The position numbers and the translations under genes were made by a program. A stretch of DNA of 64,000 nt from Galbibacter sp038433465 (lineage in GTDB: Bacteria > Bacteroidota > Bacteroidia > Flavobacteriales > Flavobacteriaceae). Numbering within the stretch: position 1 is the stretch's first letter; the number at the start of each line of letters is the position of its first letter. Location of the stretch: assembly GCF_038433465.1 (NCBI RefSeq), contig NZ_JAESVF010000005.1, forward strand, positions 62,001 to 126,000. The letters run 5' to 3'. The notes beneath the pieces were generated by a model, which made no database searches, was not told the origin of the DNA, and saw nothing but the letters and a program-made list of their open reading frames with translations. Shown one piece after another: positions 42,705 through 52,062 of the stretch.

Positions 42705-43487
42705 TTATGTCAAATCTTCAGTAATAATTTTTTTAAGGTCGATTAGCTCGTCATACAAAACAAACTCTCCATTTTTTATATAAGAAATCTGTCCGTTTTC
42801 TTCACTTACTACCAGAGCTACAGCGTCAGTTTTTTCGGTGACTCCAATGGCAGCACGATGTCTAAGTCCAAATCGAAGTGGAATGTTTCGCTCGTTAGAA
42901 ACAGGTAAAATGGCTCTAGTTGCTACAATTTTGTTGCCTTCAATTACAATAGCACCATCGTGTAACGTACTGTTTTTGTAAAAAATACTTTCAAGAATTG
43001 GTTGATTTACTTCAATATTCATTTGGTCTCCAGTATGTTTGATGAATTCCAAAGAGTTATTTCTTTCAATCACAATTAAAGCACCCGTAAGTGTTGAGCT
43101 CATTTTTTCGCAGGCGGAAAGAATGGCGTCTATGTTGGTATCGGTACCCATTCCGTCGTGTTTCATGAAATTAAGGTGTTTCATGATACCTCTTTTACTG
43201 AAATTTGTAGAACCTATCATCAGTAAAAATTTTCGTATTTCTTGCTGAAAAACAACAATCAAAGCAAAAAAACCAGCACCTATAAATTTTCCGAAGATAT
43301 TACTCAAAATACGCATGTTTAGCGCCTCGGTGAGTAGGTAAATAACATAGATGATAACAATTCCGAGGAAAATATTAATAGCAACAGTGCCTTTTACTAA
43401 TTTGTATAAATAGTAAAATAGAAAAGCCACCAGAAAGATATCGATGATATCTACTATTTTGAGTTCAACAAAATCAAATATTTCCAA
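42705..43487 (-). CDS. cdaA: Diadenylate cyclase, CdaA type
   Basis: 260 residues: N-terminal membrane segments (about 10-80), then the DAC domain with DGAIVI and the RHRAA motif. It makes c-di-AMP from ATP, a second messenger for potassium and wall homeostasis. Complete active site. It is followed upstream by folP in the same direction with a 181-bp gap. Confidence 0.96.
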   Translation of the reverse strand: MEIFDFVELKIVDIIDIFLVAFLFYYLYKLVKGTVAINIFLGIVIIYVIYLLTEALNMRILSNIFGKFIGAGFFALIVVFQQEIRKFLLMIGSTNFSKRGIMKHLNFMKHDGMGTDTNIDAILSACEKMSSTLTGALIVIERNNSLEFIKHTGDQMNIEVNQPILESIFYKNSTLHDGAIVIEGNKIVATRAILPVSNERNIPLRFGLRHRAAIGVTEKTDAVALVVSEENGQISYIKNGEFVLYDELIDLKKIITEDLT

Positions 43488-43668
43488 AATTTGTCGGTTT
43501 TGCGTTTAGTACAACATAATTTTAATTGTCCGAACTTTAATAAAAGCTTCGAATATTAAATTTTGATTGTCGAGTAAAAATATAAAAATTTATGTGATAA
43601 ATACTGCTGAAATTGTACTTATAACTTTTTGTTATAAAATATAGCTTTAACCTTTAATCAAGCTTGAT

Positions 43669-44499
43669 TTAGAGCTGACTTTGAAGCATATTGTAAATTG
43701 AAACACACTCTACAGCTTCTTTAACGTCGTGAACTCTCAAAATATTTGCGCCATGATTAAGCGCGAAAGTATTTAAAATTGTAGTTCCGTTAAGTGCATT
43801 AGTAGCATCGGTTTGCAATAATTTATAAATCATAGATTTTCTGCTGATGCCCACCAATATAGGAAGTTCTAATATGTTTAAAGTACTTAGTTTACCCATT
43901 AGCTCATAGTTTTGTGCTAAGGTTTTAGCAAAACCAAAACCAGGGTCAACAATAATATCATTGATTTTATGTGCGCGAGCTTCTGCAATTCGTTCAGAAA
44001 AAAAGAAAAGAATTTCCTTTAAAAAATCGTCATAGTTTGTTTTTTGTTGCATGGTTTCAGGGTTCCCTTTCATATGCATTAAAACATAAGGAACTCCCAG
44101 TTTTCCAACAGTATCCATCATATTTTGGTCGAGCGTACCACCAGAAATATCGTTCACCATACAAGCACCAGCTTCAATGTTTTTTTGAGCGACTTCAGCT
44201 CTAAAAGTGTCGATAGAAATAAGAGCTTCTGGAAAGTTTTTTAAAATGAGTTCTGTAACAGGAACACTACGTTTGAGCTCTTCTTCTACAGAAACTTCTT
44301 TGGCGCCAGGCCTAGAACTGTATGCGCCCAAGTCGATAAAAGTAGCTCCGTCTTTTAAAATATTTTCAGCGCGTAGGAGTATTTCCTTTTCGTTGGAATA
44401 CTTTCCGCCATCAAAAAAAGAATCGGGAGTAGTGTTTAAAATCCCCATTACTTTTGGAGTGGTTAAATCGATAAGAGTACCGTTACAATTTAGGGTCAT
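43669..44499 (-). CDS. folP: Dihydropteroate synthase
   Basis: 276 residues from ATG 44499; a longer frame upstream (51 codons) is rich in Phe/Cys and not conserved. TIM-barrel folate enzyme, sulfonamide target: MGILNTTPDSFFDGGKY, IDLGAYSSRPGA, DISGG, VDPGFGFAKT and VGISRKSMI are all intact. Confidence 0.96.
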   Translation of the reverse strand: MTLNCNGTLIDLTTPKVMGILNTTPDSFFDGGKYSNEKEILLRAENILKDGATFIDLGAYSSRPGAKEVSVEEELKRSVPVTELILKNFPEALISIDTFRAEVAQKNIEAGACMVNDISGGTLDQNMMDTVGKLGVPYVLMHMKGNPETMQQKTNYDDFLKEILFFFSERIAEARAHKINDIIVDPGFGFAKTLAQNYELMGKLSTLNILELPILVGISRKSMIYKLLQTDATNALNGTTILNTFALNHGANILRVHDVKEAVECVSIYNMLQSQL

Positions 44500-44695
44500 A
44501 GCTAATTTATTTTGAATCGAAACAGATGTTCTTTCTTCAGTATAAAAGATGAAAAAACAAATACAAACTACAAAGTTGAGCACTTTTTCAACGAAATACA
44601 ACTTCAATTTAAAACACAAAAAAGTAAAGTTTCGAAGTCTAACTTTGAACAATTGAAAATTTTAAGCGAAATTTACGCAAAATAGAACCATATTT

Positions 44696-45241
44696 ATGCA
44701 AAATACATCAAAACAATATGACCAGGTAATTACTGTTTGTCGAGAATTGTTTGAAAAGAAAATGAAAGATTATGGAAGTGCGTGGCGTATTCTTCGTTTG
44801 CCATCGCTTACAGACCAGATATTTATAAAAGCGCAACGCATCCGTTCGTTGCAAGAAAATAGTGTTAGAAAGGTAGATGAAGGAGAGGTTCCTGAGTTTA
44901 TTGGAATTATAAATTATGCCGTAATGGCACTTATTCAGCTAGAAAAAGGTGTGGTGGAACAGCCAGATTTAGAGCTTAAAGAAGCTTTAGAATTGTATGA
45001 TTTTTATGTAGAAGAAACTAAAAATTTAATGCTGAACAAAAACCATGACTATGGAGAAGCTTGGCGAGATATGCGTGTGAGTTCGTTTACCGATTTAATT
45101 CTTCAGAAAATATTGCGTGTAAAGCAAATTGAAGACAACAAAGGGAAAACACTAGTGAGTGAAGGTATTGACGCAAATTATCAAGACATGATAAATTATG
45201 CAGTTTTTGCCATGATTCACCTAACCATCGATAACCAATAA
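44696..45241 (+). CDS. DUF1599 (nucleotide-modification-associated) protein
   Basis: 181 residues made of two halves of the same domain: KKMKDYGSAWRILRLPSLTDQIFIKAQRIR and NKNHDYGEAWRDMRVSSFTDLILQKILRVKQ. This looks like internal duplication. The family is of unknown biochemical role; in Bacteroidetes it is chromosomal and next to the DoxX gene, as here (27 bp). Confidence 0.92.
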   Translation: MQNTSKQYDQVITVCRELFEKKMKDYGSAWRILRLPSLTDQIFIKAQRIRSLQENSVRKVDEGEVPEFIGIINYAVMALIQLEKGVVEQPDLELKEALELYDFYVEETKNLMLNKNHDYGEAWRDMRVSSFTDLILQKILRVKQIEDNKGKTLVSEGIDANYQDMINYAVFAMIHLTIDNQ

Positions 45242-45268
45242 GTTTAATTAAAAGTATAGCGTGTAGAA

Positions 45269-46363
45269 ATGAGTAGAGTATTGGTTTTTATTGCAAGAAT
45301 TTTTGTTGGAGTTTTATTTATTATTAGCGGACTCATCAAGTTAAACGACCCTGTTGGGTTTTCGTTTAAGTTGGAAGAATATTTTAGTCCGAGTGTTTTA
45401 AATTTAGATTTTCTAACTCCATACGCACTTGCTATTGCTATTTTTTTAGTGATTTTTGAAACCGTACTTGGAGTGATGCTACTCGTTGGATTTAAAAGAA
45501 AATTTACCGTTTGGAGTTTGCTACTCATGATAGTTTTCTTCACATTTTTAACCTTTTATTCGGCTTATTTCAATAAAGTAACCGATTGCGGGTGTTTTGG
45601 AGATGCCATAAAATTAACTCCGTGGGAATCGTTTTCTAAAGACGTGGTTTTACTCCTGCTTATTTTAATTTTATTCTTCAAAAAAGAATATATAAACAAG
45701 TTTAGTTTTGCTGGGTTTGCTACATTTTTAGCACTTATTTTTAGTGCTGGTTATGTGTATTATGTGTACAATCATTTACCAGTAGTAGATTTCCGTCCGT
45801 ATAAAATTGGGGCAAACATTTTAGAAGGAATGGAGGTGCCAGAAGGAGCGCCAGAAGCCGTATACCAGTACGATTGGAAGTTTAAGGTTGATGGCGAAGA
45901 AAAAATTATTAGTACCGAAGGTGATTATCCAACTGTCGATGGGGAGTTTGTAGATGTACAAACTACGTTAGTGCAGAAGGGATACGAACCGCCAATTCAC
46001 GATTTTACGATGGAGCTTGATGGAACCGACTATACTGCCGAAATTTTGAGTTGGGATAGGGTAATGGTTGTAGTTTCTCGAAATATAGAAGAAGCAAACA
46101 CAAATGGACTAGAAGCTGTGGCTGAAGTTGAACGAGAAGCAAAGTCGAAAGGCTACAAAGTTATTGGTTTGTCGGCATCAAACGTTGAGCAACTGGCACC
46201 TTTTAAATCGAAATACAACTTGGATATCGATTTTTACTTTTGCGATTTAACAACTGTAAAAACCATTGTGCGTTCCAATCCTGCACTGTTGGAATTGGAA
46301 AAAGGCACTATTACCCAAAAACTACATTTTAAAGATGCACACGATTTTAAGTTTAAAAACTAA
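45269..46363 (+). CDS. DoxX/MauE-type membrane protein with C-terminal domain (BT_3928-like)
   Basis: 364 residues. N-terminal four-helix DoxX/MauE module (about 1-130: ARIFVGVLFIISGLIKLNDPVGF, TDCGCFGDAIKLTPW) then a further membrane segment and a ~200-residue soluble domain. The CGCFGD motif is typical of the MauE-like branch. Possibly involved in disulfide or redox chemistry; unproven. Confidence 0.88.
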   Translation: MSRVLVFIARIFVGVLFIISGLIKLNDPVGFSFKLEEYFSPSVLNLDFLTPYALAIAIFLVIFETVLGVMLLVGFKRKFTVWSLLLMIVFFTFLTFYSAYFNKVTDCGCFGDAIKLTPWESFSKDVVLLLLILILFFKKEYINKFSFAGFATFLALIFSAGYVYYVYNHLPVVDFRPYKIGANILEGMEVPEGAPEAVYQYDWKFKVDGEEKIISTEGDYPTVDGEFVDVQTTLVQKGYEPPIHDFTMELDGTDYTAEILSWDRVMVVVSRNIEEANTNGLEAVAEVEREAKSKGYKVIGLSASNVEQLAPFKSKYNLDIDFYFCDLTTVKTIVRSNPALLELEKGTITQKLHFKDAHDFKFKN

Positions 46364-46422
46364 CATTTAAACTTTAATTGTAAGATGATGTTAAGAAGAC
46401 CTTCTTAATGACATCTAATTAA

Positions 46423-46430
46423 TATTTTTG
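46423..46430 (+). promoter_or_regulatory. tpiA promoter -7 box
   Basis: TATTTTTG 37 bp before the tpiA start. A TTAAGAAG/TTCTTAA hairpin lies just upstream. Confidence 0.45.
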
Positions 46431-46467
46431 TACTGAAAAACTAAAACAACCACAATAATAAAATAGC

Positions 46468-47217
46468 ATGAGAAAGAAAATTGTTGCCGGAAACTGGAAA
46501 ATGAATAACGACCTTGCACAAACGCAAGCTTTAATCAGCGATTTAAAAAAGAGCTTACCAGCAACCGATGCAGAAGTAAAAATAGCACCTACATATACAA
46601 ATTTATACCCAGCCTACGAAGCTTTAAAAGATAGCACTATCGAGGTGGTAGCTCAAAATATGCATCAAGAGGCAAATGGGGCTTACACTGGAGAAATCTC
46701 TGCTTCGATGCTTCAAAGTGTAGGAATTAAAACTGTAATTTTAGGACACTCAGAGCGTCGTGCTTATTTTGGAGAAGATGATGCGTTACTTGCTAAAAAA
46801 GTAGATACAGCCATTGCAAATAGCATGGATGTGATTTTTTGCTTCGGTGAAGAGTTGGAAGACAGAAAGGCAGGTAACCATTTCAAATTAGTTGAAAGTC
46901 AGCTTTCAAATGCTTTGTTTCATTTAGATGTAGTAGCTTGGAAACATATTGTTTTAGCTTATGAGCCTGTTTGGGCTATCGGTACAGGAGAAACTGCAAG
47001 TCCGGAGCAAGCACAAGAGATGCATGAATTTATCAGAAAAACATTAGCCGATAAATACACTCAAGAATTGGCAGATAGTATTTCTATTCTTTACGGCGGA
47101 AGTGTAAAGCCAACCAATGCCGAGGAAATTTTTTCGAAGCCAGATGTTGACGGAGGTTTAATTGGTGGCGCTTCTTTAAAGGCTGAAGATTTTATCGGAA
47201 TAATCAAGGCTATATAA
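46468..47217 (+). CDS. tpiA: Triosephosphate isomerase
   Basis: 249 residues. Catalytic His in LGHSERR, Glu in LAYEPVWAIGTG, N-terminal GNWKMN Lys. Interconverts DHAP and G3P in glycolysis. Full length. Confidence 0.98.
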   Translation: MRKKIVAGNWKMNNDLAQTQALISDLKKSLPATDAEVKIAPTYTNLYPAYEALKDSTIEVVAQNMHQEANGAYTGEISASMLQSVGIKTVILGHSERRAYFGEDDALLAKKVDTAIANSMDVIFCFGEELEDRKAGNHFKLVESQLSNALFHLDVVAWKHIVLAYEPVWAIGTGETASPEQAQEMHEFIRKTLADKYTQELADSISILYGGSVKPTNAEEIFSKPDVDGGLIGGASLKAEDFIGIIKAI

Positions 47218-47239
47218 GCAAAGAAAAACATATACATTA

Positions 47240-47287
47240 CAAAGTCGAAAAGTTGTATTTTTGTACAGTTTTCGACTTTGTTTTTTT
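47240..47287 (+). terminator. tpiA terminator with a -7-like box in its loop
   Basis: CAAAGTCGAAAA, 17-base loop, TTTTCGACTTTG then TTTTTT: perfect 12-bp stem. The loop contains TATTTTTG (47256-47263), which could be the prmA promoter -7 box. Confidence 0.9.
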
Positions 47288-47306
47288 AGTCTTTTAAGAA
47301 ATAGCT

Positions 47307-48140
47307 ATGGACCAAATATATTTAGAATACACATTTAAAGTATCTCCAACCGAGCAAGGCAATGAAATTTTAATAGCCGAATTGGGGTTTGCTGGATTTG
47401 AAAGTTTTGTAGAAAATGAAAATGGAGTTGTTGCGTACATTCAGAAGGAAGAATGGAATGCTAACATTCTAGATGAAATCCAAATTTTAGAAAGCGATTT
47501 GTTTGAAATATCTTATGAATTTAAAGAGATAGAACAACAAAACTGGAACGCCGAATGGGAGAAAAATTTTCATCCGATTGAAGTTGATGGAATGTGTACC
47601 GTACGAGCACCTTTTCATGAAAAACCAACTACTAAGTACGATATAATTATCGAACCTAAAATGAGTTTTGGTACAGGGCATCACGAGACAACACATATGA
47701 TGATTCAGTTTTTACTGAAAAACGATTTGACAAATAAAAAAGTACTAGACATGGGTTGCGGTACTGGCGTTTTGGCAATTTTAGCTGAAAAGGAGGGTGC
47801 AACCAAAATTGATGCGATAGATATTGATAATTGGTGCTACCTTAATTCCATAGAAAATGTAGAGCGTAACAATTGTAAAAATATTACTGTTTTAGAAGGA
47901 GATGCGTCTTTACTTGAAGGTAAAAATTACGATGTTATTATTGCCAACATCAATAGAAATATATTATTAGAAGATATTCCTACTTATGCAAAGTGTTTAA
48001 ATGAAGGAGGGACTTTGCTTTTAAGTGGTTTTTACAAAGATGATATTCCGCAAATTCAAAAGCAATGCGAAGCATTTTCGTTAAAATTTGTTGAAAATTT
48101 AGAAAAGAACCATTGGGTTGCAGTAAAATTTATAAATTAG
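47307..48140 (+). CDS. prmA: Ribosomal protein L11 methyltransferase
   Basis: 277 residues. SAM-binding MGCGTGVLAILAEKEGA and the NINRNILLED motif; N-terminal L11-recognition domain. Methylates uL11, whose gene is at 26555. It lies 15 bp before clpS. Confidence 0.95.
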   Translation: MDQIYLEYTFKVSPTEQGNEILIAELGFAGFESFVENENGVVAYIQKEEWNANILDEIQILESDLFEISYEFKEIEQQNWNAEWEKNFHPIEVDGMCTVRAPFHEKPTTKYDIIIEPKMSFGTGHHETTHMMIQFLLKNDLTNKKVLDMGCGTGVLAILAEKEGATKIDAIDIDNWCYLNSIENVERNNCKNITVLEGDASLLEGKNYDVIIANINRNILLEDIPTYAKCLNEGGTLLLSGFYKDDIPQIQKQCEAFSLKFVENLEKNHWVAVKFIN

Positions 48141-48155
48141 TATAAAATACTGAAT

Positions 48156-48431
48156 ATGAGTACGAAAGAAGAATTATTAGAAGAAGTATTGCTTAAAGAA
48201 GACGTTGTTAAGCAAAATGAAATTGTACTTTATAACGACGATGTAAATACGTTTGACTATGTAATCGATATGCTTGTTGCTACTTGTGACCATACTCCAG
48301 AGCAAGCCGAGCAATGTTCTATTATTGTGCATTACAAAGGGAAATGTACTGTAAAAACAGGCGATTACGACGATTTAAAGCCTCGATGCTCTAAATTATT
48401 ACAGGCAGGATTAAGTGCCGAGATTGTTTAA
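48156..48431 (+). CDS. clpS: ClpS adaptor
   Basis: 91 residues with the N-degron binding fold: EIVLYNDDVNTFDYVIDMLVATCDHTPEQAEQCSIIVHYKGKCTVKTGDYDDLKPRCSKLLQAGLSAEI. Directs N-end-rule substrates to ClpAP. Its stop codon abuts that of the convergent gene. Confidence 0.96.
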   Translation: MSTKEELLEEVLLKEDVVKQNEIVLYNDDVNTFDYVIDMLVATCDHTPEQAEQCSIIVHYKGKCTVKTGDYDDLKPRCSKLLQAGLSAEIV

Positions 48432-48647
48432 TTAGTTTCTTTGATTATTTTCTTTATTGGTATCGAAGCCAAATAATTTGTAAACCAAGCTAAACCTAAA
48501 TAAGCAACTCAATAACAAAACAATTGCAAAAAGCATACAGGCAACGCCAAAGAGTCCACTTATAATTTGGAAATAGAAGAGTAGTGCTATTACAAAAGCA
48601 ATAACTACACGAATAAGTTTGTCTTTTTGCCCTATGTTTTTCTTCAA
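48432..48647 (-). CDS. DUF2892 (YgaP-like) membrane protein
   Basis: 71 residues with two membrane segments and the family start KNIGQKDKLIRVVIAFVIA, then GLFGVACMLFAIVLLLSCLFRFSLVYKLFG. In other bacteria this domain is fused to rhodanese; here it lies beside the sulfur module and is likely part of it. Confidence 0.9.
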   Translation of the reverse strand: MKKNIGQKDKLIRVVIAFVIALLFYFQIISGLFGVACMLFAIVLLLSCLFRFSLVYKLFGFDTNKENNQRN

Positions 48648-48727
48648 AAGAAATACGATTTATATAGATTTATTTAAAGTAATTTTCGTCAAACTAAAGT
48701 TCTTAGCTTGACGAAAATTGTTTTTTA

Positions 48728-50128
48728 TTAGGAGTTTGGACATTTAAAAGTAGTCTTCGGAATAGCTGTATTTTTAATAGCTCCATAACCACCTTTTATA
48801 TCTACCAAATCATTATATCCTCTAGCTTTTAGAATTGAAGCTGCAATTGCAGAACGGTAACCTCCAGCGCAATGAATAAAGTATTTTTTGTTTTTATTCA
48901 AATCTGTCATTTGCTCGTTGATAAAATCTAGTGGAAAACTCACACCTTTTTCTAAGTGTTCTGCTTCAAATTCTCCAGGCTTGCGAACGTCTAAAATAGC
49001 TAGGGTATCGTTGTATTGTTGTTCAAATTCTTCCGCAGTAATAGAATCTATCGAAGCTACTTCTTTTCCTGCTTTCTTCCAACTATCGAGTCCGTTTTCA
49101 AGGTATCCCAACGTATTATCATAGCCAACTCTTGAAAGTCTGGTAACCGCTTCTTTCGATTTCCCTTCAGGAACAATTAAAAGTATAGGTTGTTGTAAAT
49201 CGGTAATTAGAGCGCCTACCCATGGTGCAAACGAACCATTGAGTCCGATAAAAATTGAATTCGGAATGTGTTCTTTTAAAAACTCATCTTGCGTACGAAC
49301 ATCCAAAACTAAAGCTCCCTCTTGGTTTGCAATCGCTTCAAACTTTTCAGGAGAAAGTGGTACGTCGCCTTTTTCAAGAACATCGTCAAAAGTGCTGTAT
49401 CCTTCTTTGTTGAGCATTGCATTTTTTGAGAAATACTGTGGCGGAGGCATAATTCCGTCTAAAACTTCTTCTACAAACTCAGCTTTTGTCATATCGGCAC
49501 GTAGCGCGTAGTTTGTTTTCTTTTGGTTTCCTAGGGTATCGACAGTTTCTTTGCTTAAGTTTTTTCCGCAGGCAGAACCCGCCCCGTGTGCAGGATAAAC
49601 AATAACATCGTCTGCTAGTGGCATAATTTTATTACGTAAAGATTCGAAAAGCATTCCTGCTAAATCTTCCTTGGTGATATCTTGTTTTATAGCCAAATCT
49701 GGACGACCAACATCGCCTAAAAACAGTGTGTCTCCCGTAAAGATTGCATGATTTTTTCCGTTTTCGTCAATCAATAAATAAGTGGTAGACTCCAAAGTGT
49801 GTCCAGGAGTATGAAGCGCTTTAATGGTAACATCGCCCAATTTAAACTCTTCGTTGTCTTTAGCTTGATAGCTGTTATAGCTCGTTTTTGCATTAGGACC
49901 ATACACAATTGTTGCTCCTGTTTTTTCGGCTAAATCTACATGTCCAGAAACAAAATCTGCATGAAAATGCGTTTCAAAAATGTACTTAATGGTAGCATTT
50001 TCTTTTTCGATGCGCTTTAGATAAGGAGCTGTTTCTCTCAAAGGGTCGATGATGGCAACTTCTCCTTTAGATTCGATATAGTAAGCCCCTTGAGCTAAAC
50101 ATCCAGTATATATTTGTTCTATTTTCAT
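48728..50128 (-). CDS. MBL-fold persulfide dioxygenase-like/rhodanese fusion
   Basis: 466 residues from ATG 50128. N-terminal metallo-beta-lactamase domain of the ETHE1 type (THFHADFVSGH, HTPGHT, TGDTLFLGDVGRPDL). Two rhodanese domains follow. The first (ALVLDVRTQDEF...) has no active Cys (LLIVPEGKS), so is probably structural. The second has Cys in FIHCAGGYRS. Likely oxidises glutathione- or low-molecular persulfide to sulfite, with the rhodanese passing sulfur. Confidence 0.93.
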   Translation of the reverse strand: MKIEQIYTGCLAQGAYYIESKGEVAIIDPLRETAPYLKRIEKENATIKYIFETHFHADFVSGHVDLAEKTGATIVYGPNAKTSYNSYQAKDNEEFKLGDVTIKALHTPGHTLESTTYLLIDENGKNHAIFTGDTLFLGDVGRPDLAIKQDITKEDLAGMLFESLRNKIMPLADDVIVYPAHGAGSACGKNLSKETVDTLGNQKKTNYALRADMTKAEFVEEVLDGIMPPPQYFSKNAMLNKEGYSTFDDVLEKGDVPLSPEKFEAIANQEGALVLDVRTQDEFLKEHIPNSIFIGLNGSFAPWVGALITDLQQPILLIVPEGKSKEAVTRLSRVGYDNTLGYLENGLDSWKKAGKEVASIDSITAEEFEQQYNDTLAILDVRKPGEFEAEHLEKGVSFPLDFINEQMTDLNKNKKYFIHCAGGYRSAIAASILKARGYNDLVDIKGGYGAIKNTAIPKTTFKCPNS

Positions 50129-50198
50129 AGTATTATCAATTTGGATTTCAAAGATACAAAACAACTTCGGTTTGAAGTGTGACTAAAGTAACATAAGG

Positions 50199-50990
50199 TT
50201 AGTGGTAAAGTTCTTTTAGAAGAATATAAAAACTCATGAGTAAGATTAAATATCCGAAGCCTTTTTTCAAAGTTTGATTAGGAATTCTGTTTGAAAGTCG
50301 GCCACCGAGTAACACTCCTAAAATGGTAAGTGCTGTGAATATTCCAAGAAATTTCCAATCTATCTGAAGCGTTTGCATATCTCCAGTAAAACCAATCAAA
50401 GAGTTAAAACTTACGATTACAAGTGAAGTTCCAACGGCCTTTTTCATAGGCAAATTAGCCCATAAAACAAGTGCAGGAACATATAAAAAACCTCCTCCAG
50501 CACCAATTAAACCTGTAATAATTCCAATGGCAAGACCTTGAATAAATGTTTTATAATACGGTTGTTTTTCTTGTAAATCTTTCAGGTTTTTTTTCCGCTT
50601 TTTTATCATGGAGATTGATGCAATAAGCATGATAATGGCAAAAAATACCATAATAAGCATGTCTTTTGTGAAAACAAAGTTGTTGATACTAAAGACTTCA
50701 TAAGGAATGCTTGGCACCAAAAAACGTCTTGATAAATAAACCGCTATAAATGATGGAAAAGAAAATGCAAGTCCTGTTTTGATATCTACATTTCCGTGTT
50801 TGAATTTTTGCGCGGCACCAACCAATGAGGAAGTTCCAACAACAAAAAGCGAATATGCAGTAGCAACTACAGGGTTGTACGCTAATAGATATACCAATAG
50901 CGGAACGGTTAAAATAGAGCCGCCACCACCGAGTAAACCAATAATGAGTCCGATAAAAAGTGCTCCAAAATATCCAAAAATTATATCCAT
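50199..50990 (-). CDS. TSUP-family (TauE/SafE) sulfite exporter
   Basis: 263 residues, eight hydrophobic segments with internal GLLGGGGSILTVP / GLIGAGGGFLYVPALV repeats typical of the family. Probably exports sulfite or organosulfonate made by the neighbouring dioxygenase. Confidence 0.92.
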   Translation of the reverse strand: MDIIFGYFGALFIGLIIGLLGGGGSILTVPLLVYLLAYNPVVATAYSLFVVGTSSLVGAAQKFKHGNVDIKTGLAFSFPSFIAVYLSRRFLVPSIPYEVFSINNFVFTKDMLIMVFFAIIMLIASISMIKKRKKNLKDLQEKQPYYKTFIQGLAIGIITGLIGAGGGFLYVPALVLWANLPMKKAVGTSLVIVSFNSLIGFTGDMQTLQIDWKFLGIFTALTILGVLLGGRLSNRIPNQTLKKGFGYLILLMSFYILLKELYH

Positions 50991-50994
50991 GAGG

Positions 50995-51408
50995 TTAGTG
51001 AGGGAGTTTGTTTTTTAATAATCCGTAGGTAAAAGTTCCTAAAACGGCTGCAATAATAACAATTAACATAGAGAAAACCCCGGTTCCGACCAAGATATAC
51101 ATTGGGCCAGGGCAGGCTCCAGCAAGCGCCCAACCGAGTCCGAATAAGAAACCGCCTAGTAAATAGCGAGTTATACTTTTTTCTTTTGAAGGAAGTTGAA
51201 TGGTAGTTCCTTCAATATTTTTCATTTTTTTTGATTTGACGATTTGCATCAAGATGATTCCTGTGATGACAGCACTTCCGATAATTCCGTACATGTGGAA
51301 AGATTCAAATCGGAACATTTCAAAGATTCGATACCATGATACTGCTTCTGATTTTACGAGAACAATTCCGAAGAAAATACCTGTCAATAAAAATTTTATG
51401 TATTTCAT
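50995..51408 (-). CDS. YeeE/YedE-type (DUF6691) membrane protein
   Basis: 137 residues, four hydrophobic segments with GLGWALAGACPGPMYILVGTG. With the next gene it makes the two-part sulfur (thiosulfate) transporter common in Bacteroidetes. It is 4 bp from the TSUP gene. Confidence 0.93.
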   Translation of the reverse strand: MKYIKFLLTGIFFGIVLVKSEAVSWYRIFEMFRFESFHMYGIIGSAVITGIILMQIVKSKKMKNIEGTTIQLPSKEKSITRYLLGGFLFGLGWALAGACPGPMYILVGTGVFSMLIVIIAAVLGTFTYGLLKNKLPH

Positions 51409-51417
51409 ATTTTCAGT

Positions 51418-51975
51418 TTAAAAAATTAAAGGAAGGATAAAATGTGTCATTAATAATCCGCCTAAAAAGAAGCCGATTACAGCAATTAAAGAAGGAGTTT
51501 GAAGGTTACTCAAACCTGTAATGGCGTGGCCAGAAGTACAACCGCCAGCGTAACGCGTTCCAAAGCCAACCAAAAAACCACCAATAATGAGAATTGCAAT
51601 TCCTTTAAAAGAGAAAACCGCATCCCAACTATAAATTTCTGAAGGTACTAAAGTTTTTCCGATATTTTCAAAACCAAAAGTTTCAAGTTTTGTAATTGTT
51701 TGAGGGTTTAGTTGGATGTTTGTCTCGTTTGAAAGAAGAAAGTGAGCAATAAATCCGCCAATTACAGCGCCTAAAACCACAATTAAATTCCACTTTTGAG
51801 ATTTCCAATCGAAGTTGAAAAATTCACTCTTTTTACCAGCGCCAGCAATTGTACAAAAAGTGCGAAGGTTGGATGACATCCCGAATGTTTTTCCGAAGTA
51901 AATGAGTAAAAACATGACGAATGCGAGGAGTGGCCCTGTAACATACCACGGCCATGGTTGTAATATAAATTCCAT
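51418..51975 (-). CDS. YeeE/YedE-type sulfur transport protein
   Basis: 185 residues, membrane protein with the Cys-containing loop YAGGCTSGHAITGLSNL (thiosulfate path in YeeE). First gene of the sulfur operon, downstream of the crp-like gene and a good promoter. The partner is the 137-residue protein next to it. Confidence 0.94.
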   Translation of the reverse strand: MEFILQPWPWYVTGPLLAFVMFLLIYFGKTFGMSSNLRTFCTIAGAGKKSEFFNFDWKSQKWNLIVVLGAVIGGFIAHFLLSNETNIQLNPQTITKLETFGFENIGKTLVPSEIYSWDAVFSFKGIAILIIGGFLVGFGTRYAGGCTSGHAITGLSNLQTPSLIAVIGFFLGGLLMTHFILPLIF

Positions 51976-51997
51976 TTTTTGAACGATTATTTAATTG

Positions 51998-52005
51998 CAA
52001 AGGTA
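51998..52005 (-). promoter_or_regulatory. Promoter of the sulfur operon
   Basis: TACCTTTG (-7 type) on the minus strand, 23 bp before the first yeeE-like gene. The palindrome at 52027-52040 is centred about 42 bp upstream of the expected start. Confidence 0.6.
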
Positions 52006-52026
52006 ATTTGCTTTGTGAAAAACTGT

Positions 52027-52040
52027 GTAACCAATGTTAC
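52027..52040. promoter_or_regulatory. Candidate Crp/Fnr operator
   Basis: GTAAC-CAAT-GTTAC, a perfect 14-bp palindrome between the crp-like gene and the sulfur operon. Its position fits class II activation. Confidence 0.6.
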
Positions 52041-52062
52041 CTACGGAAAAGTTTATGGCTGT

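Noticed and set aside
50188..50201. Second Crp/Fnr site (GTAAC-ATAAG-GTTA) before the MBL-rhodanese gene
   Set aside because: The spacer is 5 rather than 4, it overlaps the TSUP stop codon, and it lies about 53 bp from the likely start.
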